In this document: piece by piece, positions 30,886 to 38,786 of the stretch
How the letters are laid out: every line of letters begins with the position of its first letter
How positions within the stretch are numbered: position 1 is the stretch's first letter
From: Actinomycetota bacterium
GTDB taxonomy: Bacteria; Actinomycetota; Thermoleophilia; RBG-16-64-13
NCBI GenBank assembly: GCA_018830645.1
Contig: JAHJSA010000023.1
Span: forward strand, 160,120 to 224,119
Length of the DNA stretch: 64,000 bases
Direction of reading: 5' to 3'
Made by a program: the position numbers and the translations under genes
The notes under the pieces: generated by a model
Database searches by the model: none
What the model was told of the DNA's origin: nothing
Seen by the model: the letters and a program-made list of their open reading frames with translations, nothing else

Positions 30886-31800
30886 CTATGACTCCAGGTC
30901 GGGATCGAAGTAGTCACTGTCGACTCGGGCCATCGACAAGGTCTTTGTCACGGTGACACCCACGCGGTGCCGAACCATGAGCCGGGCGAGCTCGGGCCCA
31001 TCGATGAGGACGATGCGCTTCTTGATCGACCTGGCGAAATCTCTTGCCGGACCGGTGAACTTGTCGGTCGTGAAGAAGACGCCCTTGTCCGTGCCGTGCT
31101 CGTCGAGCGAGCCCGCGAACTCGCGGATGAGCTTCACGTCGACGGGCGTGTTGTAGCGCTTGGCCTGAACGACGACTTGGTCGAGGCCGAGAGTGTCTTC
31201 TCTGATCACACCGTCAAGACCGCCGTCGTGACTGCGAGCAGTAAGAGTCGTGCGCTCCGGGTCGGAGCCGCCGTAGCCCATGGCGGTGAGCACCTCGAGG
31301 ACGATGCGCACGAAGCGCAGCGGGTCGACCGCACGCAGGCGCTCAAGGACTTCTGCGGCCACATGGTCGCGCACTTCGTCATAGGCGGCCTGGAGCCGCT
31401 CCTCGGGGGTCGCCACGTCACCGTCGATGACGGCGGGGTCCAGTGGCTTGAGGACACTGCGCCCCATGAACTCCAGATAGCCGGGGTATCGCTCCAGCGT
31501 CTTGGTGGTGATCTTGGCGGGCTTCTCGGCGAGGAGCGCCCGCCCGCTGTCGGCAATGGCATACTGCCCACGGCCAGGTGAATCGATCACACCCGCGCGC
31601 TTCATGTAGTGGAGCGCCCACAGGATCCGGTTGCGGTAGCGAGGCATCGCACCGCTCGGCAACATCTCGGCCTGATCTTCAGCAGTAACGCCAAGCCGTG
31701 CGGCGACCTGGTTACTCACATCTCGCGGCCGATGGATCTCACCGTCGACGAGCGTCTCGAGCACAGGAAGCATCAGGGACGCGAAACTGGGAACTGCCAT
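30886..31800 (-). CDS. Mrr-family restriction endonuclease (type IV-like)
   Basis: The 304-aa protein has an N-terminal Mrr_N winged-helix region (GEIHRPRDVSNQVAARLG near residue 20) and a C-terminal Mrr-catalytic PD-(D/E)xK domain. The catalytic segment is DGGLDGVI near residue 200, followed by VVVQAKRY near 217, giving Asp and Gln-x-Lys ligands. Mrr enzymes cut DNA carrying foreign methylation. Here it lies at one edge of a defence block that includes a DNA methyltransferase, so its specificity must avoid the self mark. No frame break is seen. Confidence 0.87.
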   Translation of the reverse strand: MAVPSFASLMLPVLETLVDGEIHRPRDVSNQVAARLGVTAEDQAEMLPSGAMPRYRNRILWALHYMKRAGVIDSPGRGQYAIADSGRALLAEKPAKITTKTLERYPGYLEFMGRSVLKPLDPAVIDGDVATPEERLQAAYDEVRDHVAAEVLERLRAVDPLRFVRIVLEVLTAMGYGGSDPERTTLTARSHDGGLDGVIREDTLGLDQVVVQAKRYNTPVDVKLIREFAGSLDEHGTDKGVFFTTDKFTGPARDFARSIKKRIVLIDGPELARLMVRHRVGVTVTKTLSMARVDSDYFDPDLES

Positions 31801-31901
31801 GCGAGTCCTCCCCCAGGTTGAGGCTGTGGCACAGGAAGTGTACCCGAAGGCCGTGGCCGGACCGATTAGCTAGCTGCTTCGGTCGGAAACCGATTGGGGC
31901 C

Positions 31902-32237
31902 CTACAACGCTACCAGCCGCTCCAACCTCTGCAACACGGCGGCAGTGCTGTCCGGCGGCACCTTGCAGAGAAACTCCGCGCCGCGCGCCCTCCAGTCAAG
32001 GCTCTTGGCCTGATCCGATAGTACGACTCCCTGCACGGGAAGCCCGTCCGGAACCGCGACCTCGAACGGATAGCCCTTCACCTGACTGGTGATCGGACAG
32101 AGGATAGCGAGGCCGACCTTGCCATTGTAGGAGCCGGGTGAGATGACCAAGGCGGGCCGACGGCCTGACTGCTCGTGTCCGACGCTCGGATTCATCGTGA
32201 TCCAGACGACGTCGCCGCGTTCCGGGGTCCACGGCAT
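31902..32237 (-). CDS. mazF: MazF-type toxin (PemK/MazF mRNA interferase)
   Basis: The 111-aa protein has PERGDVVWITMNPSVGHEQSG at its N-terminus, with the RxGDVVWI and GHEQSGRRP motifs of the MazF fold, then RPALVISPGSYN and LCPITSQVKGYPFEV. These are strongly diagnostic. It cleaves RNA at short sites in the cytoplasm unless bound by MazE. It starts 2 bp downstream of mazE on the minus strand, the usual antitoxin-first order. It appears complete and active. Confidence 0.93.
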   Translation of the reverse strand: MPWTPERGDVVWITMNPSVGHEQSGRRPALVISPGSYNGKVGLAILCPITSQVKGYPFEVAVPDGLPVQGVVLSDQAKSLDWRARGAEFLCKVPPDSTAAVLQRLERLVAL

Positions 32238-32239
32238 CC

Positions 32240-32482
32240 TTACCAGGCCTCCGCACCCTGCGCCGGACCGGTGTCCACCTCACCATGCAGGTTGGCATCG
32301 GTGACGCCATCGAGTAGCTCATCGAGGGTGGGCGCCCACGGGGACAAGGGCTGGACGAGAAGGCCCCCTTTGACCAGACGCATCTCCACCGCGGAGTCGT
32401 CCTTCAGACCGACTTCCTCCGCGAAGGACTTGGGGATTCTGACAGCAAGGCTGTTTCCCCACCTCTGGACCTTCGTCTTCAT
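32240..32482 (-). CDS. mazE: MazE-type antitoxin (AbrB/SpoVT-like)
   Basis: The 80-aa protein starts KTKVQRWGNSLAVRIPKSFA, the swapped-hairpin AbrB-type DNA-binding domain of MazE, and has an acidic C-terminus (PTLDELLDGVTDANL) that would bind MazF. GGGAGG precedes the ATG. A loosely conserved inverted repeat GTATC-N9-GATAC (32501..32519) lies just upstream and could be the operator. Confidence 0.9.
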   Translation of the reverse strand: MKTKVQRWGNSLAVRIPKSFAEEVGLKDDSAVEMRLVKGGLLVQPLSPWAPTLDELLDGVTDANLHGEVDTGPAQGAEAW

Positions 32483-32528
32483 GACGACCTCCCGGCCGTA
32501 GTATCTACAATGAGGATACCACACGGAC

Positions 32529-32648
32529 TCACCGCAGGCGCGCCCTCGCAGCGGCGAAGACCTCGTCCGCGGGGACGGCCCGCGCCGTGCCGCTGTCAAG
32601 CTCGGCGTCGCGCCGGACTGCCTCATCGAGGCTGACGTCAAGGTGAAC
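32529..32648 (-). pseudogene. Truncated addiction-module antitoxin
   Basis: The minus-strand segment reads LDEAVRRDAELDSGTARAVP then ADEVFAAARARLR and stop. It aligns with the C-terminal half of addiction-module component antitoxins, including the intact one at 46979..47254 (EEAVRRDEEMASGKVEPIP). The N-terminal half and the toxin are absent. The open frame continues upstream into unrelated sequence, so it is a relic. Confidence 0.55.
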
Positions 32649-32709
32649 CACCCCGGGTTCACAGGCTTCGGGAACACGTCGAGTTACTGAGACAGGATCG
32701 AAGGAGCGC

Positions 32710-33888
32710 TCAAACCCAGTCGAACCGAGGGGGCGAGGGGAGGGCTCCGGCCCCCGCGGCCGACAAGACAAGAATCCTGTCCGTCTTTGTTGCGTTGCCT
32801 TTCGTGTCACCCCAGATTCGAGAGACCTTGCGGTCGTTGGGCAGGCGGTCCTCAATGATCTGTCTGACCACCAGGCTCCCAGGGACGCAGCTCTCAGCGA
32901 CATGCTCCGCAAGTCGAACAGTTCGCGCGCCTAGCCTGACGTCGCCAATCACGAGACAGATGTAGCCGTCATCAGTGATGACGTTTGCCAGCCGATGCAG
33001 TACCAGAGACATGAAGCGGAGGTACTTGGTAAGGGAGCCCGTGGAAAAGAGGACGTTGTCGACCTCTCGCGGAGTCTCGCCCAAGAGCCAGAGTCTTATC
33101 CAATTGAACTTGCCGTACTTCATGACATGGAGGTACGGTGGCGATGAAAACACCAATTTCGCCTTGCTGTTCCCGGACTCGATGCGACCGGACAGGGTCG
33201 CATCCTGCGCCCAGGCCATCCCTCTCTGTGGAAGCGCAAGGTGACCTCGATAGCGATTCAGCCGTGACGCCAGCATCTCAACCACATCGACTTCGGGTGC
33301 AACGAGCGCGTGGTCGTGAATGTACTTGAGGACGTAGCCGGGAGCCATGGCAAACGTGTTCGGCATGGCAACTGAGAGGCCTTTGGCCACGCCGTTCGCG
33401 TTCGCGTTCAGGTGGAGAATCCCCATCAGTGCGGCCAGAATGAACGCGTCCTCGGCGGTGCTTCGATCCAATGTCGATCGGAGCCACAGAAGCTGGCCGA
33501 GAGTGCCAGGTGCAAAGACTGCGCGAATGGCCTCTGGCTCGTCGCGGGTCGGAAGCACTCGCAGTTGCCGCTTCAGCCTCCTCACCCGACTGTCGAGAGA
33601 TTCCCAGTCCGGCGGGTTGGTCTTGGCCGACGTAAGCACGTTGGCCAAGGGGTTCAAATCCGACCCCATTCCCGCGCGACCGAGAGCACACGCCTCCAGC
33701 GGAGTGGTGCCGCGACCAGAGAAGGGATCGTAGACGACGTCACCTTCGCGCGTCAACCACTTGATGAACACGTGCGGCATCGAGGGTGGGAACATCGCCA
33801 TATAGGAGCAAAGCGAGTGGAGTGGGTGCCCCCAGCGCGGTGGAGCGTTTCGCCATTCTCCCGCAATCAGTTCCGCCGCTTGCATCAA
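32710..33888 (-). CDS. DNA methyltransferase (N4-cytosine/N6-adenine type)
   Basis: The 392-aa protein has SAM-binding motif I DPFSGRGTTPLEA near residue 54 and the catalytic SSPPY near residue 250, which is motif IV of amino-methyltransferases. Motif I precedes motif IV here, so the order is not that of the common beta class. A segment FNWIRLWLLGETPREVD follows. It is the last gene of the defence operon, starting 16 bp after the DndE-like gene stop. It likely marks self DNA for the helicase/ATPase components. The recognition sequence cannot be read from sequence; no separate target-recognition subunit is seen. Confidence 0.85.
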   Translation of the reverse strand: MMQAAELIAGEWRNAPPRWGHPLHSLCSYMAMFPPSMPHVFIKWLTREGDVVYDPFSGRGTTPLEACALGRAGMGSDLNPLANVLTSAKTNPPDWESLDSRVRRLKRQLRVLPTRDEPEAIRAVFAPGTLGQLLWLRSTLDRSTAEDAFILAALMGILHLNANANGVAKGLSVAMPNTFAMAPGYVLKYIHDHALVAPEVDVVEMLASRLNRYRGHLALPQRGMAWAQDATLSGRIESGNSKAKLVFSSPPYLHVMKYGKFNWIRLWLLGETPREVDNVLFSTGSLTKYLRFMSLVLHRLANVITDDGYICLVIGDVRLGARTVRLAEHVAESCVPGSLVVRQIIEDRLPNDRKVSRIWGDTKGNATKTDRILVLSAAGAGALPSPPRFDWV

Positions 33889-33904
33889 GGACTCCCCGTG
33901 TGGC

Positions 33905-34300
33905 TCATCTGTCCGCGGCGCCTAGAACCTCGGCTATCGATCGTCCATTCCTGACAATCTCGTTGTGCAAGTAGTGAACACCCTTGTTGGCAAGACTCTG
34001 GGCCCACCTGTACGGACTATCGCCATAAGCCGGCACCAAGCTCATGATTAGCAGCTTGAGGTCTCCGTCCGGGTCGAGGGTCTGCACGCTGAACTTAGTC
34101 GTGTATCCGCTGTCAACCTCGTCCTCTCGCGGCCGCAAGCCCCTCGCCAAAGCAACTGTCACGGCAACCCGATAGACGTCAACTTCGTCTCTGAACCAAC
34201 GCGTGTTCGAACGCAACTCCTTCAACAGGTCGTCCGTTGAATCGGGCAGACCAACTTGTGTCCGGTCCGCTGCTTTCGCTGCGCTACCTTCGGTGCCCAT
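33905..34300 (-). CDS. DndE-like small protein of the defence operon
   Basis: The 131-aa protein starts after GGAGG just beyond the DndD-like gene stop. Its basic N-terminal part (DDLLKELRSNTRWFRDEVDVYRVAV-type helices, about residues 23..50) resembles the DNA-binding head of DndE, and a C-terminal segment LANKGVHYLHNEIV resembles the DndE helix that ends in RGVELL. The middle differs from DndE. DndE proteins bind nicked DNA. The operon position next to a DndD-like ATPase supports this reading, but it is a weak similarity by eye. Confidence 0.5.
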   Translation of the reverse strand: MGTEGSAAKAADRTQVGLPDSTDDLLKELRSNTRWFRDEVDVYRVAVTVALARGLRPREDEVDSGYTTKFSVQTLDPDGDLKLLIMSLVPAYGDSPYRWAQSLANKGVHYLHNEIVRNGRSIAEVLGAADR

Positions 34301-34308
34301 GGAACCTC

Positions 34309-36282
34309 CTACACCGCTTCCGGCACGATTCTGCTGCGTGTCTCGGTGACTCGCACGACCTCGTAGCGGCGCGCGATGTTTACTCCTGGCTCGTCAAGAT
34401 CTCGATCCTTGTCGATTTCGCCCGAGTGCACCAAGACAACGACCTGCGGGCCCAGCTGAGGGAGGAATCGAATCACGTTCTTGCGGTGGCCCTGGTCGAG
34501 ACGAGCGAAGTTGCTGTCCATCACAACTGGCCCCTCGCGGACAGCGGCACGATTAAGCCCGCCAATGAGGGAGAGTGCGACAATCTGTTCCGCGCCGGCT
34601 GATCTGCCAGGAACTGGCTGGCCGTTGCTGTCGAGAAGAGCGAGCCCATAGTTCTCGTCAATCCTCAGACCCTGATAGGCCGGCTCTGTCGTCAGAGTCT
34701 TGAAGATCTCTGAGGCGTCCGCTCCGACTGTCTCCCGAAGGCTGTCGCGGAAACCGTCAACCGCTGATTCGAACAACTCGGCCAAGAAGCGGCAGACGGC
34801 GGTCTTGAAAGCCAATGCCGGGTTCGCGTCAGGGAGTTTGTTGAGCTGGGTTTGCTTCTTGGTGCGCTCGTGGGCTAGCTCAAGAAGGATTCCCTCTTCG
34901 TCGCCGATGATCGTCTCAACCTTGTTGCACTGCCCGCGCAAGCGTTGCCAGCGCTCGTACTTTGCGTTGTAGTCCCCGTACGCTCTGCCCACCATGCTCG
35001 CGGAGATCTCGTCGATGCGGGTCTCAAGCTCGCCGATCGCGATCTCCGCCCCGGCTATCACTTCCTGGCGCATTCTGACTTCCATGAGCGCGTCCTGGGA
35101 GTTGAACTTCTCGTACGTGTCTGCTCGACGCACTGTGTCAAGGAGCGCGCTCATGTCATCGGAGTAGTGGGTTAGCTTCAGCCTTGTCGCTTCGTCTTGT
35201 ACCCGCTTCAGAGCCGAGTGGTCTAGGCTAGTCTGGCATAGGGCGCATCTCTTGGCCCTGGTGGACTCCTGAAGCCTCTCCAGCCAATGGAGATCTTGAA
35301 GGGCGACCATCGCCCGCGCGCGCTCGGCTCGCAGATTCTCCAACCGCTGGGCAACCTGTTGGACAACCGGAAGCCACCACTTCCGGTGCACCAAGTCGGC
35401 GATGGCATCTTCGGCTCCTTCGAGTCGGTTCTGCTGCTCCTCAATCTGAGATTCCAGTATGCCCTTCTGTGAGATCTTGGAGGCGATATCCGCATTCTGT
35501 TTGACGGCGAGTTCGGCTGCAGCAGTGTCTTTCAGCAGCTTTGTTCGCTCAACTTCCAGTTCGGCAATATCGCTCTTCTTCGCACGGATAGCATTATCAA
35601 GTCTACCCACTTCCTCCAAGAGCGCAGCGTGCTTCTCCCTCTTCCGGAGATACGCGTTCTGCAATTGTTCAGATTCCGTCGCTAGCTCTTGGAGAGCAGG
35701 GTAAACTCTGAGGGCTGGAAGGCCCAAGATCTTCTCAATTGCCTGCTTCACTGCGGCCGCTTCTTGTTCGGGGTTCTTCAGAAGATCTTCATAATCCTCG
35801 AGCATTTCGGCATCGAAGAAGAAGAACCGCGAAACATCCTCACTCAGTATGTTCTGGAGGTATGGATCAATCGAACTCTCAGGGAATACCCTCGTTCCGG
35901 ACTTAAGCTCCTTGGTTATCAGGAATTCCGCGTCCGAACTTGGCGGGCCGCTCGCCACTGCCTCTCGTCTCAGTAAATACTCAGCATCATCATGCTGAAA
36001 CACAAGATTGACTGCCAAGGAGAAATCGCCCTCGGACTCTGCATCACGACTCAGGAGTTGCTCCTTCGTCTCAGGGTCAACCAGCGGAATCTCCCGTCCT
36101 TGTCTATCGGTCGCCCTTCCGTAGAGGCACCAACGTATAGCTTGCAGAAGCGATGTCTTGCCCTTCATATTCTCGCCAAACACGAGAACAATCTTCGCCG
36201 TCGGCGTCGTTGAGAGGTCCAACGGATCCTGCTGGCCGTAGTAGCATCGAAAGTTCTTGAGCTGAATGCTGCTAATCCTCAA
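34309..36282 (-). CDS. DndD-like SMC/Rad50-type ATPase
   Basis: The 657-aa protein has the length and features of DndD. ISSIQLKNFRCYYG leads into Walker A FGENMKGKTS near residue 35. A long coiled-coil middle carries a CALC zinc-hook-like motif near residue 355. The C-terminus has SAGAEQIVALSLIGGL (signature), Walker B VVMDSNFARLDQGH near residue 605, and VVVLVHSGEID near 630. The Walker B and RLD segments are like those of DndD. It probably provides ATP-driven DNA binding or bridging. It overlaps the 80-aa gene by 11 bp. No DndA, DndB or DndC is in the window. Confidence 0.78.
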   Translation of the reverse strand: MRISSIQLKNFRCYYGQQDPLDLSTTPTAKIVLVFGENMKGKTSLLQAIRWCLYGRATDRQGREIPLVDPETKEQLLSRDAESEGDFSLAVNLVFQHDDAEYLLRREAVASGPPSSDAEFLITKELKSGTRVFPESSIDPYLQNILSEDVSRFFFFDAEMLEDYEDLLKNPEQEAAAVKQAIEKILGLPALRVYPALQELATESEQLQNAYLRKREKHAALLEEVGRLDNAIRAKKSDIAELEVERTKLLKDTAAAELAVKQNADIASKISQKGILESQIEEQQNRLEGAEDAIADLVHRKWWLPVVQQVAQRLENLRAERARAMVALQDLHWLERLQESTRAKRCALCQTSLDHSALKRVQDEATRLKLTHYSDDMSALLDTVRRADTYEKFNSQDALMEVRMRQEVIAGAEIAIGELETRIDEISASMVGRAYGDYNAKYERWQRLRGQCNKVETIIGDEEGILLELAHERTKKQTQLNKLPDANPALAFKTAVCRFLAELFESAVDGFRDSLRETVGADASEIFKTLTTEPAYQGLRIDENYGLALLDSNGQPVPGRSAGAEQIVALSLIGGLNRAAVREGPVVMDSNFARLDQGHRKNVIRFLPQLGPQVVVLVHSGEIDKDRDLDEPGVNIARRYEVVRVTETRSRIVPEAV

Positions 36283-36514
36283 CTGTACTCACCACCTCGT
36301 CGACAGTGGCATCCACGAGTAATCGTGCTTCGCGTATGAAGGCAGTCAAACTACGTTCCCACTGGTGTTTCCAAGCGAGCTCGAACAAGGCACGGATCAT
36401 CTCATCCGAGAGAGCTCCCTGCAGTTGAGGATCAGCAAGGGCTCGCCGCCGCTCGTTCGCCAAGTGAAGCAGGACCCGGAGCGCTTCTTGTTTTGTACGC
36501 GCGTCGCCCGACAA
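36272..36514 (-). CDS. 80-aa protein of the defence operon, unknown function
   Basis: The TTG start at 36514 has GGAGGAGGG upstream, positioned inside the helicase gene end, and the helicase stop is 1 bp away. The 80 residues are predicted helical and charged: TKQEALRVLLHLANERRRAL, then IRALFELAWKHQWERSL and an acidic end. No family is recognised. Coupling to both neighbours (1-bp gap and 11-bp overlap) argues for stoichiometric production, so it may be a small adaptor linking the helicase and the DndD-like ATPase. Confidence 0.6.
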   Translation of the reverse strand: MSGDARTKQEALRVLLHLANERRRALADPQLQGALSDEMIRALFELAWKHQWERSLTAFIREARLLVDATVDEVVSTVED

Positions 36515-36515
36515 T

Positions 36516-38666
36516 CTAGCCCTCCTCCTGATTGGTCTCGAACTCAATGGCCTGATCCTCGAGAGCCGAGGCCAACGCATCCAGCTTGTAACGACAGGCC
36601 TGGTTTCGCGCGTGGGCGGCAAACACTCTTGCACGCTCAAGATCCCGATTCAGGACCTGTTCTTCGTCCTCGTTCTGCCGGCAGACTAGCAGGTCGTAGA
36701 TGTCGGCAGAGTACTTGCCTGGAGTCCGTCGAAGGACCCGACCCCTCCTCTGGATAAACTGTCGCGGGTTGGTGGATGACGCTAGGATGAGGGCGTGATC
36801 AACTGCGGGGATGTCGACGCCTTGGTCGAGGCACCGAATGGACACGAGTACACCGCCGTGGCGCTGAAACGACCTCAAGGTTGCCTGGGCGTCTCCCAAC
36901 ATTTGCGTGTGGTAGTCAAGAACATTCAGGCCAGCCGACACCAGACGGTCACTTACCTCGTTCAGCTGGTCTGAATCCTCGCAGTACAGCAGCCACCGAT
37001 CGCCCGATTGATATTCCGCCTGAACGACTGCGCAGGCAAGAGCAGTCTTTGCCCTGGCCTTCTTCACGACTCTCGCGCGCTGAATCAGCAGCATCTCCAG
37101 CGCGTCACTCGGTTCCGCGTCGGGCTTCGCGGCTGCCCGAGCCTGGATCACGGCGATGCGCCTGCTCAGCTCATCGTATCTCTCGGCCTCGTCCTCCTCA
37201 AGGAGAACGGTACGGACGTGGTAGTCGTACGGAACAAGCCTGCCTGCGAGGAGTGCCTCGGGAATACCGAAGGGTGGTGGTAACACACAGCCAAAATAGT
37301 CGAAGAGCGCGGCCGTGCCCTCGGGATCGTTGAAGCGCTGGGGTGTGGCGCTGAGGCCGAGGCGACCACCGGCATCGATCTCGAGGATTCGCCTGAACCC
37401 TCGACTGCCCACCGTGTGGACTTCGTCAGCGATCAGCAACAGATGAGATCCGCCCGGCGTCCTAGAAAGGAAATCCTCGGTGGCGGCCGAGTTGACGGTA
37501 GCGATAACGACACGCGGGCCGGCGGGCGATGGCGAAGCGAATGAGCCTAGTCTCTCGCGCCAACGACGGTTCCCCAGCGACCCACCGACCATGAGAAGCT
37601 TGGGCTGCATGTCGCCGAGTTCTGTTCGAACCTCGAGAGCCCACTGCTGCGTGAGCAGGTCGCCCGGCACGATGACTACAGCGCACGCTCGAGCATCGCG
37701 AGTGAGCCAATTTCGCATGACCTCGAGCGCCGAGAGGGTCTTGCCGGCACCGGTTGCGTGATCGATCACGCCCCTCTCGCGTAGTGACCAGTTGGCGACA
37801 ACTGCCTTCTGGTGCTCCTGCAGGCTGCGACGGCGGGTGCCCCCGAGCCTCGCCACCCGTTGAAGGTGCACGCGCGCCCGTTCCAGCGCGGCTTCGACGC
37901 CCAGTGCGTTCTCGAACCTAGCCAGGACCGCACGGGGGATTTCCGGCAGCGGTCTAACGCAAAGGTCATCCAGTGCGTCGCTCCAGAGACGCTCGAAGTA
38001 CTCAACATGCCGACTCGTTCGCCGACTATCCGCCGAATCCCAGCTTCCGAACGTCTCGAAGCCCTCATGATTGACCATGGGGTCCCAGGCAGAGTAGGTC
38101 TCATTTGAGCTCCCCGAGAAGCTGAGAGCATCGCTGGGCGAATGGAAGATGCCAAGCTTCTCGTGAAAGATGCCGGTTGCGCCAGGTCGGTACGCAATTT
38201 TGATCTCCAAGGCGGAGGCAGCAAGCAGGGTCGCAAGAAGCTCAACTACGGGAACGTTCTCTGGGTGCCTCAAAACGGCCTCGATCTCGCGTTCTAGCGC
38301 CGCTGACACAATAGCATCTGATGACCCTGCGGCCTCAATCGCATCACGGTCTCGAGCTTCTAAGCTCGGAGAACATACGATTCTGATATGACCGCCTCTG
38401 AGCACGAAGTCAGAGATCGCGACACCAACCAAGTTGTAGAGCGAGCTGCGGAAGTATCCAACGGCACGGTCATAGCCGCGCGACACACCGAGGCAGGGAA
38501 CGTAGAAATCCGAGACCAAGGCCGACTCGGCGGAATTGTACCCGAGAGCAACACCAAGTTCTTCGAGTGACTCAGCCAATCCCCTCCTCTCCCCGACCGT
38601 AATCGCGACTGCAGGCTGTCCGGCGTCTATCGTAGGCACTCGATCGAAGACGCCCTGGGCACACAC
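36516..38666 (-). CDS. PLD-nuclease/SF2 helicase fusion protein
   Basis: The 716-aa protein starts with a phospholipase D-like domain containing HEK near residue 168 (HxK), then GSSNET. Helicase motifs follow: Walker A ATGAGKT (304..310), IADEVHTVG (DEAH-type box II), LGLSATPQRF (motif III) and QFIQRRGRVLRR (motif VI). Such PLD-helicase fusions occur in restriction and other DNA-defence systems, where the PLD domain nicks and the helicase translocates. Only one HxK is obvious, so the nuclease would act as a dimer. It heads a five-gene operon. Confidence 0.88.
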   Translation of the reverse strand: MCAQGVFDRVPTIDAGQPAVAITVGERRGLAESLEELGVALGYNSAESALVSDFYVPCLGVSRGYDRAVGYFRSSLYNLVGVAISDFVLRGGHIRIVCSPSLEARDRDAIEAAGSSDAIVSAALEREIEAVLRHPENVPVVELLATLLAASALEIKIAYRPGATGIFHEKLGIFHSPSDALSFSGSSNETYSAWDPMVNHEGFETFGSWDSADSRRTSRHVEYFERLWSDALDDLCVRPLPEIPRAVLARFENALGVEAALERARVHLQRVARLGGTRRRSLQEHQKAVVANWSLRERGVIDHATGAGKTLSALEVMRNWLTRDARACAVVIVPGDLLTQQWALEVRTELGDMQPKLLMVGGSLGNRRWRERLGSFASPSPAGPRVVIATVNSAATEDFLSRTPGGSHLLLIADEVHTVGSRGFRRILEIDAGGRLGLSATPQRFNDPEGTAALFDYFGCVLPPPFGIPEALLAGRLVPYDYHVRTVLLEEDEAERYDELSRRIAVIQARAAAKPDAEPSDALEMLLIQRARVVKKARAKTALACAVVQAEYQSGDRWLLYCEDSDQLNEVSDRLVSAGLNVLDYHTQMLGDAQATLRSFQRHGGVLVSIRCLDQGVDIPAVDHALILASSTNPRQFIQRRGRVLRRTPGKYSADIYDLLVCRQNEDEEQVLNRDLERARVFAAHARNQACRYKLDALASALEDQAIEFETNQEEG

Positions 38667-38786
38667 AACATGCTAGCAGTCCCCTCCGACGGAAGTTCCA
38701 CCTGCCCCCCAACGTCAGCGGAGACGCGGAGGGCCGCCCGCTGCACGCTGCTCTTGCGCCGCTCCTTTCGCAATTCCCAGCGCGCC

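Noticed and set aside
32710..38666. Canonical Dnd phosphorothioation, BREX or DISARM system
   Set aside because: DndA/B/C are absent; no PglZ, BrxC or BrxL for BREX; no DUF1998 protein for DISARM. Only DndD-like and DndE-like parts are seen.
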